Shown: positions 23,750 through 31,750, numbered from the stretch's first letter. The stretch: 47,040 bases of DNA from Aggregatilineales bacterium (GCA_029976005.1 JARKOQ010000192.1:1-47040); one strand, 5' to 3'. Translations and numbers: made by a program. Notes: generated by a model from the letters alone, not told the origin.

Positions 23750-25263
23750 GGCAGCATGATCACCTGACCCACATAGACCAGATTCGCGTTCAGGATACCG
23801 TTCAGGCTGGCAAGCGTCGCGACCGGCACCCCGTAGCGCAGCGAGATGCGGAACAGGTTTTCGCCGCGCTGAACCACATGCGTCCGTGGGGTGGAAGGCC
23901 GCGCGGTTGGCTGTACCTGCGGGGTAGGCGTCGCCTGCGGCTGGGCGCTGCCCGGCACGCGCAACTGCTGCCCGACCTGGATCAGATTGGGGTTCAGGAT
24001 GCCGTTCAACTGAACCAGGGTTTGCAGGTTGATATTGTACTGGGCCGCGATGCGTGACAGCGTGTCGCCGCGCTGGACGGTATACACCGTGAAGCCGCTG
24101 CTCGTGTCGCCGTTGATGATTCCAATAGGCGTGCTGGTGGGCAGAATCCCGATTGGCGTGGGCTGCACGGCAGTGGGAGCTGCCTGGGTTGGGCCGGGTA
24201 CGCTGGTCGGCACGGCCGTGGGCGCGGCGGAGCGCACCGGGATGATCAGCTCCTGGCCGACGTAGATCAGGGCGTCGGAGTTGAGCCCGTTGGCTGCAAT
24301 GATGGCCTCGACCGTGCTGTTGAAGCGTGCTGCCAGCGCGCCAACCGTATCGCCCGCCACCACGGTATACATGACCTGGGCCGGGAACTCAACGTTCGTG
24401 GCCGGGGTTGGGCTGGGCAGCGGCTGCTCGGTCTGATTCGGGTCCACTTCCTGAGTCGGCGTGGGGAAGCTAAACGAGCCGGGAGTGGGGCTGGGCAGCA
24501 CCGTCGGCGCGGCGGTGGTTTGCGTGGGCTGCGGCGTAACCGAAGGAACCGGCGTGTTGGTGGTCGTGGCCGTCGCGGAGGCGGTCGGCTGGGCCGGCTG
24601 CTGGACAACCAGCCTGGCTTCATCGACATACACCGTGTTCTTCTGCGGCTGGTCGAAACTGGTGCGCACGAATACCGTGATCCGGCTGCCCACGTCCGGG
24701 ACGGTCACCGACACCTCGCGGTACTGGTCGTAATACTCCAGCGGGGTCGACCAGACGATGCGCTCGCTCTCTCCATCCGTGCCGCCCTGCGGATCGATTC
24801 CGACCTGAACCTGCACCCGGCCGGGGTCTTCGCTGCGATCCGGATCATTGAAGCGTGTCGACCAGATGTAGATAAACGCGCTGAACGTGGCCGTCGAGCC
24901 GGAAACCATTGGGACCTGCTGGTACAGCCCGCCGGTATGCGTGGCGAAGAAGCTGAAGTACTGCTGGGCATTCTCGCCGGCCAGGATGCGATCCGGGTTA
25001 TCCGCACTGGCGGGCTGGTATTCCGGCTTCAGGTTGCGGAAGCCCTCATCCCCTTCGCGCTGCGGCACATGCCAGGCCGACCAGCCATTCGCCACCATGC
25101 GCGTGGTGTCATCCTGGAACGGCACGAACGGGTCTTCGAAACCGGGATTTTGCAGCGTCCCCGTCTGGGCGGCTGGCGCGGCATTGGTCAGAACGCCGCC
25201 CATCCCCAACGCCAGAGCGAATAGGAGGGCCAGTACGGCCTGTACGAGACGTCGGTCACTCAT
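23746..25263 (-). CDS. Exported LysM protein with carbohydrate-binding-like N-terminal domain
   Basis: A 505-residue secreted protein. The signal peptide spans about 1-30 (hydrophobic LVQAVLALLFALALGMGG, cut near NAAPAAQ). Residues about 35-225 form a beta-sandwich-like domain beginning LQNPGFEDPF, a style seen in CBM/jelly-roll modules. A Thr/Pro/Gln linker follows (about 228-295). Three LysM domains are at about 300-345, 395-440 and 461-505, separated by further Thr-Pro linkers, and the protein ends with the third. No catalytic domain is seen. It likely anchors non-covalently to peptidoglycan. First gene of the run that includes DUF192 and M23; promoter at 25336-25364. Confidence 0.88.
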   Translation of the reverse strand: MSDRRLVQAVLALLFALALGMGGVLTNAAPAAQTGTLQNPGFEDPFVPFQDDTTRMVANGWSAWHVPQREGDEGFRNLKPEYQPASADNPDRILAGENAQQYFSFFATHTGGLYQQVPMVSGSTATFSAFIYIWSTRFNDPDRSEDPGRVQVQVGIDPQGGTDGESERIVWSTPLEYYDQYREVSVTVPDVGSRITVFVRTSFDQPQKNTVYVDEARLVVQQPAQPTASATATTTNTPVPSVTPQPTQTTAAPTVLPSPTPGSFSFPTPTQEVDPNQTEQPLPSPTPATNVEFPAQVMYTVVAGDTVGALAARFNSTVEAIIAANGLNSDALIYVGQELIIPVRSAAPTAVPTSVPGPTQAAPTAVQPTPIGILPTSTPIGIINGDTSSGFTVYTVQRGDTLSRIAAQYNINLQTLVQLNGILNPNLIQVGQQLRVPGSAQPQATPTPQVQPTARPSTPRTHVVQRGENLFRISLRYGVPVATLASLNGILNANLVYVGQVIMLP

Positions 25264-25335
25264 GGATCACTCCCCGTAGACAAAACGACCACTGCGCTGC
25301 TGTGGTTCCTCCTGGTGGAGGCGGAGCCAATTGAC

Positions 25336-25364
25336 AGTCTAATTATGGGTGGTGTTGGCCTCAA
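25336..25364 (-). promoter_or_regulatory. Promoter of the LysM-DUF192-M23 operon
   Basis: Minus-strand TTGAGG (25364-25359), 17 bp, TAGACT (25341-25336), with a leader of about 65 nt that contains AGGAGG well upstream of the start and GGGGAG just before ATG 25263. Confidence 0.55.
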
Positions 25365-25380
25365 GCGCCAATAAAGAATT

Positions 25381-25419
25381 CGGGGAATCCGCGCGCTTTC
25401 CGAATGCGCGAATTCCCCG
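25381..25419 (-). terminator. Terminator after the CheY-like gene
   Basis: Stem arms 25381-25394 and 25406-25419, one mismatch, GC-rich with an 11-base loop, followed on the minus strand by a T-rich stretch. It lies 37 bp after the receiver gene stop and just before the LysM promoter. Confidence 0.65.
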
Positions 25420-25455
25420 GAAAATACCCAGGCGGACGGCCGTCCGCCCCATGAA

Positions 25456-25866
25456 CTAGGATGGGTGCCTGGTCTGGCGCTGGCCGAGCACGCGCTCGAC
25501 ACTGTCGGCCAACTGGCCCGGCCCAAACGGCTTGGTGATGTAGTCGTCGACCTTGGCGATGTGCAGCCCCAGGACTTTGTCGATACTCTGGGCTTTGGCC
25601 GTGATGATGATCACCGGGATTTCGCGGGTTTCCGGATGAGCCTTCATCTGCTGGTAAACTTCCCAGCCATCCATGTCTGGCATCATCAGATCGAGCAGGA
25701 CGAGATCGGGTCTCAGGCGGCTCACCAGCTCCAGCCCCGCGTGCCCACCCGACGCGCCGTGGACCTCCATGCCCTTCTTGTTCAGAATGAGCTTGACCAG
25801 ATCGATCATGTCCGCTTCATCTTCAATGCAGACCACGCGGATTGGGCCTGACTCGTCCACAACCAT
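25456..25866 (-). CDS. CheY-like response-regulator receiver protein
   Basis: A 136-residue single receiver domain with no output domain. It shows the acidic triad CIEDEAD (14-19), phosphoacceptor Asp59 in LLDLMMPDMDGWEV, Thr in IIITAKA, and Lys in ITKPFG near 111. The motif set resembles receivers of hybrid systems that signal by protein contact. No kinase is adjacent. It sits alone between the LysM operon and the divergent secG region. Confidence 0.92.
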   Translation of the reverse strand: MVVDESGPIRVVCIEDEADMIDLVKLILNKKGMEVHGASGGHAGLELVSRLRPDLVLLDLMMPDMDGWEVYQQMKAHPETREIPVIIITAKAQSIDKVLGLHIAKVDDYITKPFGPGQLADSVERVLGQRQTRHPS

Positions 25867-26077
25867 AGGCGTTCAACCTCCGGTCCCGGCGTCAGCTCGA
25901 ATCGTTTGCCTAATTCTGTTGTTAGTCTACCATAGGCCACTTGGCGCTGTCTATAAGGGTGCGCGCCGGACGTGCCGGGCGAACCAGGCCCCGGCCGGGC
26001 AGCGCCGCCGGGCCGTGCCGGCCGGAGGTCGCCCCGGTCACGGACCAATCGCCCGCATTTTGAGCTTATGCGCACGG
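25867..26077. other. Intergenic region between the CheY-like gene and secG
   Basis: Part of a gap of about 350 bp. Positions 25960-26045 are extremely GC-rich, with overlapping CCGG/GGCC short inverted repeats. No open frame with a start signal stands out and no known RNA motif is recognised. A possible extended -10 for the receiver gene (TGG-TAGACT on the minus strand, near 25925-25933) is weak. Confidence 0.3.
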
Positions 26078-26106
26078 TTGCAGTCCGGCCATCCCATTGC
26101 TATAAT
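26078..26106 (+). promoter_or_regulatory. Promoter of secG
   Basis: TTGCAG (26078-26083), 17 bp, TATAAT (26101-26106). The leader is about 110 nt and contains a 7-bp hairpin (CCGTCCG / CGGACGG near 26128-26144), unusually long for a gene of this size. Confidence 0.75.
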
Positions 26107-26223
26107 TCCGCCGTCCTGTAAAGGGCACCGTCCGCAACGGACGGGTGAAACCAGGTGGACATACCGGTGCGCCGGGCTGACGCCATTCGCAGCGCATCGT
26201 TACAACCAAGAGGGAGATACGTC

Positions 26224-26451
26224 ATGTTCGTCGCGCTGCAAATCGTGCAAATCATCATCTCGATTGCGCTGGTCGTGCTCATCATCCTCCAGGCCAAGGG
26301 CAGCGGCCTGGGCAGCCTGTTCGGCGCGGAAACCGGTGCAATCACCAAGACGCGCCGTGGCCTGGAAAAGACTCTCTTCCAGCTCACCGTGGGCCTGTCC
26401 ATCGCCTTCATCGCGATTGCCCTCATTACCGTCGCGTTTGTCCCGCGCTAA
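26224..26451 (+). CDS. secG: Protein translocase subunit SecG
   Basis: Accessory membrane subunit of the SecYEG channel. The 75-residue protein has two membrane helices (about 3-23 and 50-72). Between them is the cytoplasmic loop with LQAKGSGLGSLFG, a conserved SecG signature, followed by a basic KTRRGLEK segment. GGGAGA lies about 6 bp before ATG 26224. It stands alone, with its own promoter and a hairpin terminator at 26489-26513. Confidence 0.95.
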   Translation: MFVALQIVQIIISIALVVLIILQAKGSGLGSLFGAETGAITKTRRGLEKTLFQLTVGLSIAFIAIALITVAFVPR

Positions 26452-26488
26452 CCGGCCACCTGGCCGCGCATCCATGTTGAGACTCGGG

Positions 26489-26521
26489 GGGTGTTTTGCC
26501 ATGCAGAACACCCTTTCGTTT
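26489..26521 (+). terminator. Terminator after secG
   Basis: Stem GGGTGTT (26489-26495) / AACACCC (26507-26513) with an 11-base loop, followed by TTTCGTTT. Confidence 0.7.
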
Positions 26522-26565
26522 GCCCGTCGCCCAGGCTAGTATTCTTGTAGAGAAGGGTCGTCCAC

Positions 26566-28353
26566 GTGCTGCGAGGATTCCGCTGGCAGTTAGGCTTGCT
26601 GGCTCTGGCCGTCATCCTGCTGGGCCTGGCCCTGATCCTGCGCCCCCGCCTGCCGGAGCAACCCACCCTCCCCACCCCAACGCCCACCGTGCCCGCAGGC
26701 CCGGCCATCTCGCCGACGCTCATCCCACCGCCCGAAATCGAGGCGCCGGTCATCTACCGCGAAGGTCTGGTCGGCAGGGTGCAGCGCCTCAACCCGCTGT
26801 TCGCCGTCCTGAATCCGGTCGACCGGGATATCAGCAGCCTGATCTTCGAGGGTCTGATCGGCACCAACCAGTACGGGGAGTACGTCCCCCAACTGGCCGC
26901 AAGCTGGCTGATCTCCAGCGACGGCCTGGAATACGTCTTCCGGCTCCGCCAGGACGTCCTCTGGCAGGACGGCCAGCCGTTCGCCGCGGCGGACGTGGCG
27001 ACCACGATCGGCTTTCTGCAAGCCCCCGGCTCGGTCCTGCCGGAGGAGCTGACCGCCTTCTGGCGCACGGTTGAATTGGAGCTGGTGGACGAGTACACCG
27101 TGCGCTTCCGGCTGGCCCAACCCCTGGCCGCGTTCCTGGATTATCTGCGGATCGGCATGCTTCCGGCCCATGTCTTCAACGGCCTGAATGTGGAACAGCT
27201 CCCCGCCCATCCCTTCAACCTGACTCCGATCGGCACCGGCCCCTACCAGCTTGAAAGGCTGGTCACCGGCCCGGAGGGCATCACGGCCGTGCACCTGCGC
27301 GTCGCCCCGGTCTATCGCCTGCGTCCGGAAGGCAGCGAGGAATACACTCTGGAGCGGCTGGAATTCCAGTTGTACGGGAGCCAGGCCTTGGCGCTGGAAG
27401 CCCTGCAATCCGGGGCAATCGACGGGCTGGGCGGAGTCAGCCAGACGGACGTCATCGGCCTGGAACAGGCTCAGGTCGTCAACTCGCAGATCGGCCTGGA
27501 GCCAACCGTCGGGATCGTGCTGTTCAACTGGGAAAGCGCCCACACCCAGGCTTTCCGCGACGAGCGCGCCCGCCGCGCGCTGATCCAGGGCGCGGATCGG
27601 ATCGGGCTGGTCAACCGCCACCTGAGCGGCCAGGCCGTCCCGGCGGACAGCCCGTTCATCCCCGGCTCGTGGGCCTACGTCGGCCCCCTGCGCTGGCCGG
27701 ACTACAACCCCCAGGCCGCGAGCGATCTGCTATCCGAGATCAGCTTCGCCCCACCAGCCACCGAGGCCCCGGCAGACGAGGCCACCCCGGCGCCTGCTCC
27801 GGATACAGAGGCCGCCGCGACCGCCATGCCAGAGCCGACCGCAACCCCACTGCCCGAATACGACTTCGCGCTGCTGTGCGACGACGCCCCGGCCCCCGCC
27901 AGCCTGTGCCAGGAATTGGCAGGCCAGTGGGCGCAGCTTGGTCTGCGGGTCGGTTTCGAGAGCGTGTCCGCGGCGGAACTCGACGCCCGGCTCAAGGCCG
28001 GGGAATTCGATGTCGCCCTGGCGGAGATCAGCTTCAGCCCGCGCGTCGATCCGGACCCGTACATCTTCTGGCACCAGGGCCAGTACCAGACCGGCCAGAA
28101 TTTCGCCGGGGTCAACGACCGCCGGACCAGCGAGCTGCTGGAACAGGCGCGCCGCGATCCGAACGGCATCCACCGGGCGCTATACTACAAGGACTTCCAG
28201 TACACGTTTCTGGTTCGCTCCCTGGCGATGCCGCTGTACTACCCGGTCTACGAATACGCGCTCAGCCCGCGTCTGAATGGGGTGCAGCTCGGCTACCTCA
28301 GCACGCCGGCCGATCGCTTCCGCACCATCAAGCACTGGCAGATCGCCGGCTGA
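26566..28353 (+). CDS. Membrane-anchored solute-binding protein, family 5 (peptide/nickel type)
   Basis: Extracytoplasmic receptor normally feeding an oligopeptide-type ABC transporter. The 595-residue protein begins with GTG 26566 behind AGAAGGG. It has an N-terminal membrane anchor (about 9-27) without a lipobox Cys, a Thr/Pro linker (about 33-52), and an SBP_bac_5 domain from about 65. Family landmarks are LAASWLISSDGLEYVFRLRQDVLWQDGQPFAAADV and TGPYQLE. A low-complexity Ala/Pro/Glu insert (about 394-430) interrupts the domain before the C-terminal lobe, which resumes with YDFALLCDD. No permease or ATPase genes of this transporter are nearby, so it is an orphan receptor here. Confidence 0.9.
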   Translation: MLRGFRWQLGLLALAVILLGLALILRPRLPEQPTLPTPTPTVPAGPAISPTLIPPPEIEAPVIYREGLVGRVQRLNPLFAVLNPVDRDISSLIFEGLIGTNQYGEYVPQLAASWLISSDGLEYVFRLRQDVLWQDGQPFAAADVATTIGFLQAPGSVLPEELTAFWRTVELELVDEYTVRFRLAQPLAAFLDYLRIGMLPAHVFNGLNVEQLPAHPFNLTPIGTGPYQLERLVTGPEGITAVHLRVAPVYRLRPEGSEEYTLERLEFQLYGSQALALEALQSGAIDGLGGVSQTDVIGLEQAQVVNSQIGLEPTVGIVLFNWESAHTQAFRDERARRALIQGADRIGLVNRHLSGQAVPADSPFIPGSWAYVGPLRWPDYNPQAASDLLSEISFAPPATEAPADEATPAPAPDTEAAATAMPEPTATPLPEYDFALLCDDAPAPASLCQELAGQWAQLGLRVGFESVSAAELDARLKAGEFDVALAEISFSPRVDPDPYIFWHQGQYQTGQNFAGVNDRRTSELLEQARRDPNGIHRALYYKDFQYTFLVRSLAMPLYYPVYEYALSPRLNGVQLGYLSTPADRFRTIKHWQIAG

Positions 28354-28361
28354 AACCGGCA

Positions 28362-28390
28362 TTGACCTGCCCTACCTGCCATGCTATACT
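28362..28390 (+). promoter_or_regulatory. Promoter of the two tRNA-Ser genes
   Basis: TTGACC (28362-28367), 17 bp, TATACT (28385-28390), 30 bp ahead of the first tRNA. Confidence 0.82.
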
Positions 28391-28420
28391 AACCGCGCGG
28401 TAAGGGAGTCCGCTTTGCCC

Positions 28421-28507
28421 GGAGGGATGGCAGAGTGGTCGATTGCGATGGTCTTGAAAACCATTGAGGCCGTAAGGTCTCCGGGGGTTCGAATCCCTCT
28501 CCCTCCG
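28421..28507 (+). tRNA. tRNA-Ser (anticodon TGA)
   Basis: An 87-nt class II tRNA with long variable arm. Acceptor GGAGGGA / TCCCTCC, anticodon loop CTTGAAA giving TGA (Ser, codon UCA), T-loop TTCGAAT. CCA is not encoded. Confidence 0.94.
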
Positions 28508-28524
28508 CTCACAATCATATTACT

Positions 28525-28618
28525 GGGGAGGTGCCAGAGTGGTCGATTGGGGCCGCCTGCTAAGCGGTTGTCGGGACCTAAAACCCGACCGCAGGTTCGA
28601 ATCCTGTCCTCCCCGCCA
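28525..28618 (+). tRNA. tRNA-Ser (anticodon GCT)
   Basis: A 94-nt class II tRNA including encoded CCA. Acceptor GGGGAGG / CCTCCCC, anticodon loop CTGCTAA giving GCT (Ser, codons AGC/AGU), and a long variable arm with stem TCGGG / CCCGA. It is 17 bp after the other tRNA-Ser and probably processed from the same transcript. Confidence 0.94.
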
Positions 28619-28624
28619 CCCGGA

Positions 28625-28650
28625 AACAGTCACCTCGCGTGGCTGTTTTT
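28625..28650 (+). terminator. Terminator after the tRNA-Ser pair
   Basis: Stem AACAGTCAC (28625-28633) / GTGGCTGTT (28639-28647), one U-G pair, followed by T5. Confidence 0.8.
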
Positions 28651-28699
28651 CGTACTCCGCCCGATCCATTGTGCCTCTCGCCCACCCAGGAGTGGCCCG

Positions 28700-29260
28700 A
28701 TGACCCTCAACCTCTCCCTGCTGCGCGGCCGGACGGTGCGCCTGACCGCCTTTCAGGAAGCCGACATGGCGGTGCTGGCCCGCTGGAGCGAGGATAGCGC
28801 CTACATGCGCCTGTTGGACGCCCGACCGGCCATGCCCCAGCCAGCCAGCCAGATCAAGGAAGACATCGAGGAGATGCAGAAATCCTCGCGCGCGTATACG
28901 TTCGCCGTTCGCCCCCTGGAATCCGACGACCTGATTGGCATGACCGAAATCGATGATATCCTCTGGACGCACGGCGCTGCCGGGCTGGGCCTGGGAATCG
29001 GCGAGGCGGCCTGGCGCGGCCGGGGCGCGGGCACCGAGGCCGCCCGGCTGACGCTCGACTTCGCCTTCCGGGAGCTGAACCTGCACCGCATCACGGCCAC
29101 GGTGTTCGGCTACAACACCGCTTCGCTGCGCATGTGCGAAAAACTGGGCTTCACCCGTGAGGGAGTCTTCCGGGAATTCCTCCAGCGCGACGGCCGGCGC
29201 TACGACATGATCCTGCTGGGCCTGCTGCGCCGCGAATGGGAGGTCCTGTCCCGGCCGTGA
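28700..29260 (+). CDS. GNAT family N-acetyltransferase (RimJ/RimL-like)
   Basis: A 186-residue acetyl-CoA-dependent acetyltransferase of the Acetyltransf_3 type. Landmarks: RGRTVRLTAFQEADM at the N-terminus, LGIGEAAWRGRGAGTEAARL (acetyl-CoA pyrophosphate loop, about 100-119), and LNLHRITATVFGYNTASLRMCEKLGFTREG, typical of RimJ/SpeG-like enzymes. ATG 28700 has CAGGAG about 7 bp upstream; the longer frame that runs through the tRNAs is not real. Substrate could be a protein N-terminus, polyamine or small amine. The stop overlaps the next GNAT gene. Confidence 0.9.
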   Translation: MTLNLSLLRGRTVRLTAFQEADMAVLARWSEDSAYMRLLDARPAMPQPASQIKEDIEEMQKSSRAYTFAVRPLESDDLIGMTEIDDILWTHGAAGLGLGIGEAAWRGRGAGTEAARLTLDFAFRELNLHRITATVFGYNTASLRMCEKLGFTREGVFREFLQRDGRRYDMILLGLLRREWEVLSRP

Positions 29261-29682
29261 TCCTCCGCCCTGCCCGCGCCGAAGACCAGGCCGCCATCCG
29301 CCAGATCGTCCGCGAGGCCCGGATCAACCCGACCGGGCTGGATTGGCGGCGCTTCGTCGTGGCCGAGGACGACGGCCAGATCGTCGCCACCGGCCAGATC
29401 AAGCCCCACCGCGATGGAAGCCGGGAGCTGGCCTCGATCGCCACCCGGCCCGCCTACCAGCGCCGCGGACTCGCCAGCGCCCTGATTCGCGGCCTGCTGG
29501 CCGATTGCGCGCCGCCCCTCTACCTGGTCTGCGCCGCGCATAACGCCGGGTTTTACCCGCGCTTCGGCTTCCGGCCCATCCCGCCCGGCGAGATGCCGCC
29601 CTACTTCCGGCGGATGCACCGGCTGATCAACCTCCTGGCGGGGGCGCGTCCGCGCCTGGTGGTCATGCGCTGGGACGGCTGA
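29257..29682 (+). CDS. GNAT family N-acetyltransferase
   Basis: A 141-residue acetyltransferase unlike its neighbour in sequence. LRPARAEDQAAIRQIVRE opens the domain; LASIATRPAYQRRGLASALIRGL (about 62-84) is the acetyl-CoA binding motif A with R-x-x-G-x-A; NAGFYPRFGFRPI is motif B. GTG 29257 overlaps the preceding stop as GTGA, giving translational coupling; an in-frame ATG at 29236 inside the upstream gene is the alternative. The acceptor substrate is unknown. Confidence 0.87.
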   Translation: MILRPARAEDQAAIRQIVREARINPTGLDWRRFVVAEDDGQIVATGQIKPHRDGSRELASIATRPAYQRRGLASALIRGLLADCAPPLYLVCAAHNAGFYPRFGFRPIPPGEMPPYFRRMHRLINLLAGARPRLVVMRWDG

Positions 29683-29691
29683 GGCCGGCCA

Positions 29692-30573
29692 TCAGCCCGG
29701 CAGGAGACTCGCCAGCCGCCCCTGGGCCTGCTCGAGCAGCCGGACCCCTTCCTCGGCGGAAACGCCCAGCGCGCCCATCACGATCGCCAGCTTGACCCGG
29801 TTGCCGGAGGCTTCGAGCAGCCGGGCGGCTTCTTCCATCTCAACGCCCAGCACCTCGGCCACGATGCCGCGCCCGCGCTGGGCCAGCTTGTGGTTGGTAA
29901 TCTGCACGTCAACCATCAGGTTGCCGTAAACCTTACCCAGCCGGATCATGGTCGCCGTGCTGAGCATGTTCAGGACGAGCTTCTGCGCCGTGCCCGCCTT
30001 GAGCCGGGTCGAGCCGGTGATCACCTCCGGCCCCACCGGCAGCCCGATCGCGATCTGCACCCGGTCCAGCACGGCCGAGGGCTGGTTGCAGGCCACGCCG
30101 ATCGTCGCCGCCCCGACCTCCGCCGCGTAGTCCAGCGCCCCCAGCACGTAGGGCGTCCGCCCGCTGGCCGCGATCCCGACCACGGCGTCGTTCGCGGTCA
30201 GGGCCAGCGCCTCCAGGTCGCGCCGCCCGGCGGCGGCGTCATCCTCGGCCCCTTCGACCGCCTCGATCAAAGCCCCCTCGCCGCCCGCAATCAGACCCAC
30301 AACCAGACCATCGGGCACGCTGAAGGTGGGGCGACACTCGGCCGCGTCCAGCACCCCCAGCCGCCCGCTCGTCCCGGCCCCGACGTAGATCAGCCGACCG
30401 CCGCGCGCCATCCGCGCGGCGATCGTGTCCACCGCCTGGGCGATGGCCGGGAGCGCCTGGCGCACGGTCGGCGCGACGGTCGCGTCTTCGTCGTTCATGA
30501 TCCGCACGATTTCCAGCGTCGAGCGCCGGTCGATGTCCATGCTGCGCGGATTGCGCTGCTCGGTCAGCATCAC
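29692..30573 (-). CDS. murQ: N-acetylmuramic acid 6-phosphate etherase
   Basis: Cleaves the D-lactyl ether of MurNAc-6-phosphate to give GlcNAc-6-phosphate and D-lactate in peptidoglycan recycling. The 293-residue cytoplasmic protein matches full MurQ length and signatures: TEQRNPRSMDID, the SIS-domain sugar-phosphate loop IYVGAGTSGRLGVLDAAECRPTF (about 62-84), GGEGAL with the catalytic Glu near 100, IAASGRTPYV, and EVITGSTRLKAGTAQKLVLNM. The GTG at 30573 or the ATG at 30570 starts it, one base after the kinase gene stop; AGGAG of the kinase end serves as its ribosome-binding site. Co-transcribed with the GlcNAc kinase gene. Confidence 0.96.
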   Translation of the reverse strand: MMLTEQRNPRSMDIDRRSTLEIVRIMNDEDATVAPTVRQALPAIAQAVDTIAARMARGGRLIYVGAGTSGRLGVLDAAECRPTFSVPDGLVVGLIAGGEGALIEAVEGAEDDAAAGRRDLEALALTANDAVVGIAASGRTPYVLGALDYAAEVGAATIGVACNQPSAVLDRVQIAIGLPVGPEVITGSTRLKAGTAQKLVLNMLSTATMIRLGKVYGNLMVDVQITNHKLAQRGRGIVAEVLGVEMEEAARLLEASGNRVKLAIVMGALGVSAEEGVRLLEQAQGRLASLLPG

Positions 30574-30574
30574 T

Positions 30575-31501
30575 TCACTCTCCTTGATGAGGGTCGATCC
30601 CCAGCGTCAGGCAGGCCAGCAGCCCTGCCCCCACCACAGGGGGATACAGCGCCTGGGGCAGGTCGGCCAGTTCCAGCTCGCGGCACAGCGCCCGGCTGAG
30701 GACGTTGTCGTGAGTCAGCAGGCTCCCGGCGAACGCGACACGCGGGCCGTCTATGCCCAGGCGCGCGGCGACCAGCCGCGCCGCCGCCGCGAGGTGCGCC
30801 GCCGCCTCCGCGACAATCCGGCCGGCCGCGTCATCGCCGTCCCCGGCCTGGGCCAGCACCAGGGGGGCGAGCGCGGCCACCTCGGCGGTCGGAATCCCGG
30901 CCGGGCGGTGCAGCCAGCGCACCAGGTCGCGCGGCTGGGCCAGCCCCAGCCTGTCCAAAAACACGTCCAGCAGGCGGGTGGAGGCTTCCAGGCCGTCGGC
31001 CGCCCGCGCGGCGGCCCGCAGTCCCGCCAGCCCCAGCCACACCCCGCTACCCTCGTCCCCCAGCAGGTAGCCCCAGCCGCCGACCAGGGCCGACTCCCCC
31101 GCCGCGTTGATTCCACAGGCCAGGCTGCCGGTGCCGGACAGCACGAGCAGCCCTTCACGCCGGCCGTGCGCCCCGATCAGGGCGATCTCGTAGTCGGAGC
31201 AGACCGCGATTGCCGCCTGGGGGGTGACCGCCGCCGCCACGTCGCGCAGCCAGCCTTGCAGGCCAGAAGCCAGGATGCCGGACACCCCTGCCCCCACGGC
31301 CTCGATCTGCCCCGCCGCCAGCCCCGCGCCGGCCAGCGCCTCGCGCATTGCGGCCTGGATGCGCGCTGCCGCCTCGGACTGTCCGACCAGATTCGGGTTG
31401 ACGGCCGCGCCCTGAGCTTGCCCCAACACGGCGAGGCGGTCGTCCAGGACCGCGACCCGGACGCTGCTCCCCCCACCGTCGATCCCCATCACCAGGGTCA
31501 T
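30575..31501 (-). CDS. BadF/BadG-type N-acetylglucosamine kinase-like protein
   Basis: Predicted ATP-dependent amino-sugar kinase (GlcNAc, possibly also MurNAc) of the ASKHA fold. The 308-residue protein has phosphate-1 loop MGIDGGGSSVRVAV (5-18), the acidic catalytic region with SDYE near 118, phosphate-2 loop LSGTGSLACG (about 137-146), and GGWGYLLGDEGSG (about 156-168), a BadF/NagK-type motif. It starts at ATG 31501; the upstream continuation of the frame is not coding. First gene of the minus-strand arm, followed directly by murQ, which strongly supports a recycling role. Confidence 0.9.
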   Translation of the reverse strand: MTLVMGIDGGGSSVRVAVLDDRLAVLGQAQGAAVNPNLVGQSEAAARIQAAMREALAGAGLAAGQIEAVGAGVSGILASGLQGWLRDVAAAVTPQAAIAVCSDYEIALIGAHGRREGLLVLSGTGSLACGINAAGESALVGGWGYLLGDEGSGVWLGLAGLRAAARAADGLEASTRLLDVFLDRLGLAQPRDLVRWLHRPAGIPTAEVAALAPLVLAQAGDGDDAAGRIVAEAAAHLAAAARLVAARLGIDGPRVAFAGSLLTHDNVLSRALCRELELADLPQALYPPVVGAGLLACLTLGIDPHQGE

Positions 31502-31524
31502 CACACGCTCCTGAAAGGAAGTAA

Positions 31525-31552
31525 ACAGTTGACAGTTTTCAGTTGTCAGTAA
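31525..31552. repeat. Four heptads of a CAGTT short tandem repeat
   Basis: Four 7-bp units read acagttg, acagttt, tcagttg, tcagtaa, all sharing CAGT at the same position. They resemble the short tandemly repeated repetitive (STRR) heptamers found between genes in cyanobacteria and other filamentous bacteria. The block lies in the leader of the nagK-like/murQ transcript. Confidence 0.6.
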
Positions 31553-31611
31553 GAGCAAAGGCAGCGAAACATCGGTCAGATTGATGCTCCGGCATCTGCA
31601 CCTGGCGACGG

Positions 31612-31640
31612 ATTGTACAACACCGCTCCGGCCGGATAAA
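31612..31640 (-). promoter_or_regulatory. Possible promoter of the nagK-like/murQ arm
   Basis: Minus-strand TTTATC (31640-31635), 17 bp, TACAAT (31617-31612). The -10 is good, the -35 poor. A plus-strand TATACT (31671-31676) lies back to back with it and is the likely -10 for nanE. Confidence 0.4.
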
Positions 31641-31750
31641 GCCTGCTGGCAGACTCCGAATCGGGTGCAGTATACTCGTGCCACCGCGCCGGCCCGATCG
31701 GTTCGCAAATCGACCGGCGCGGCATGTCTTCCCATGGAGGAAAACCGAAC

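Noticed and set aside
25960..26045. Possible structured RNA (SRP RNA or similar)
   Set aside because: Many short GC inverted repeats, but no conserved SRP, tmRNA or RNase P motif can be identified.
28277..28699. Upstream extension of the first GNAT gene through both tRNA-Ser genes
   Set aside because: The frame crosses two intact tRNAs and a terminator; ATG 28700 with CAGGAG is the real start.
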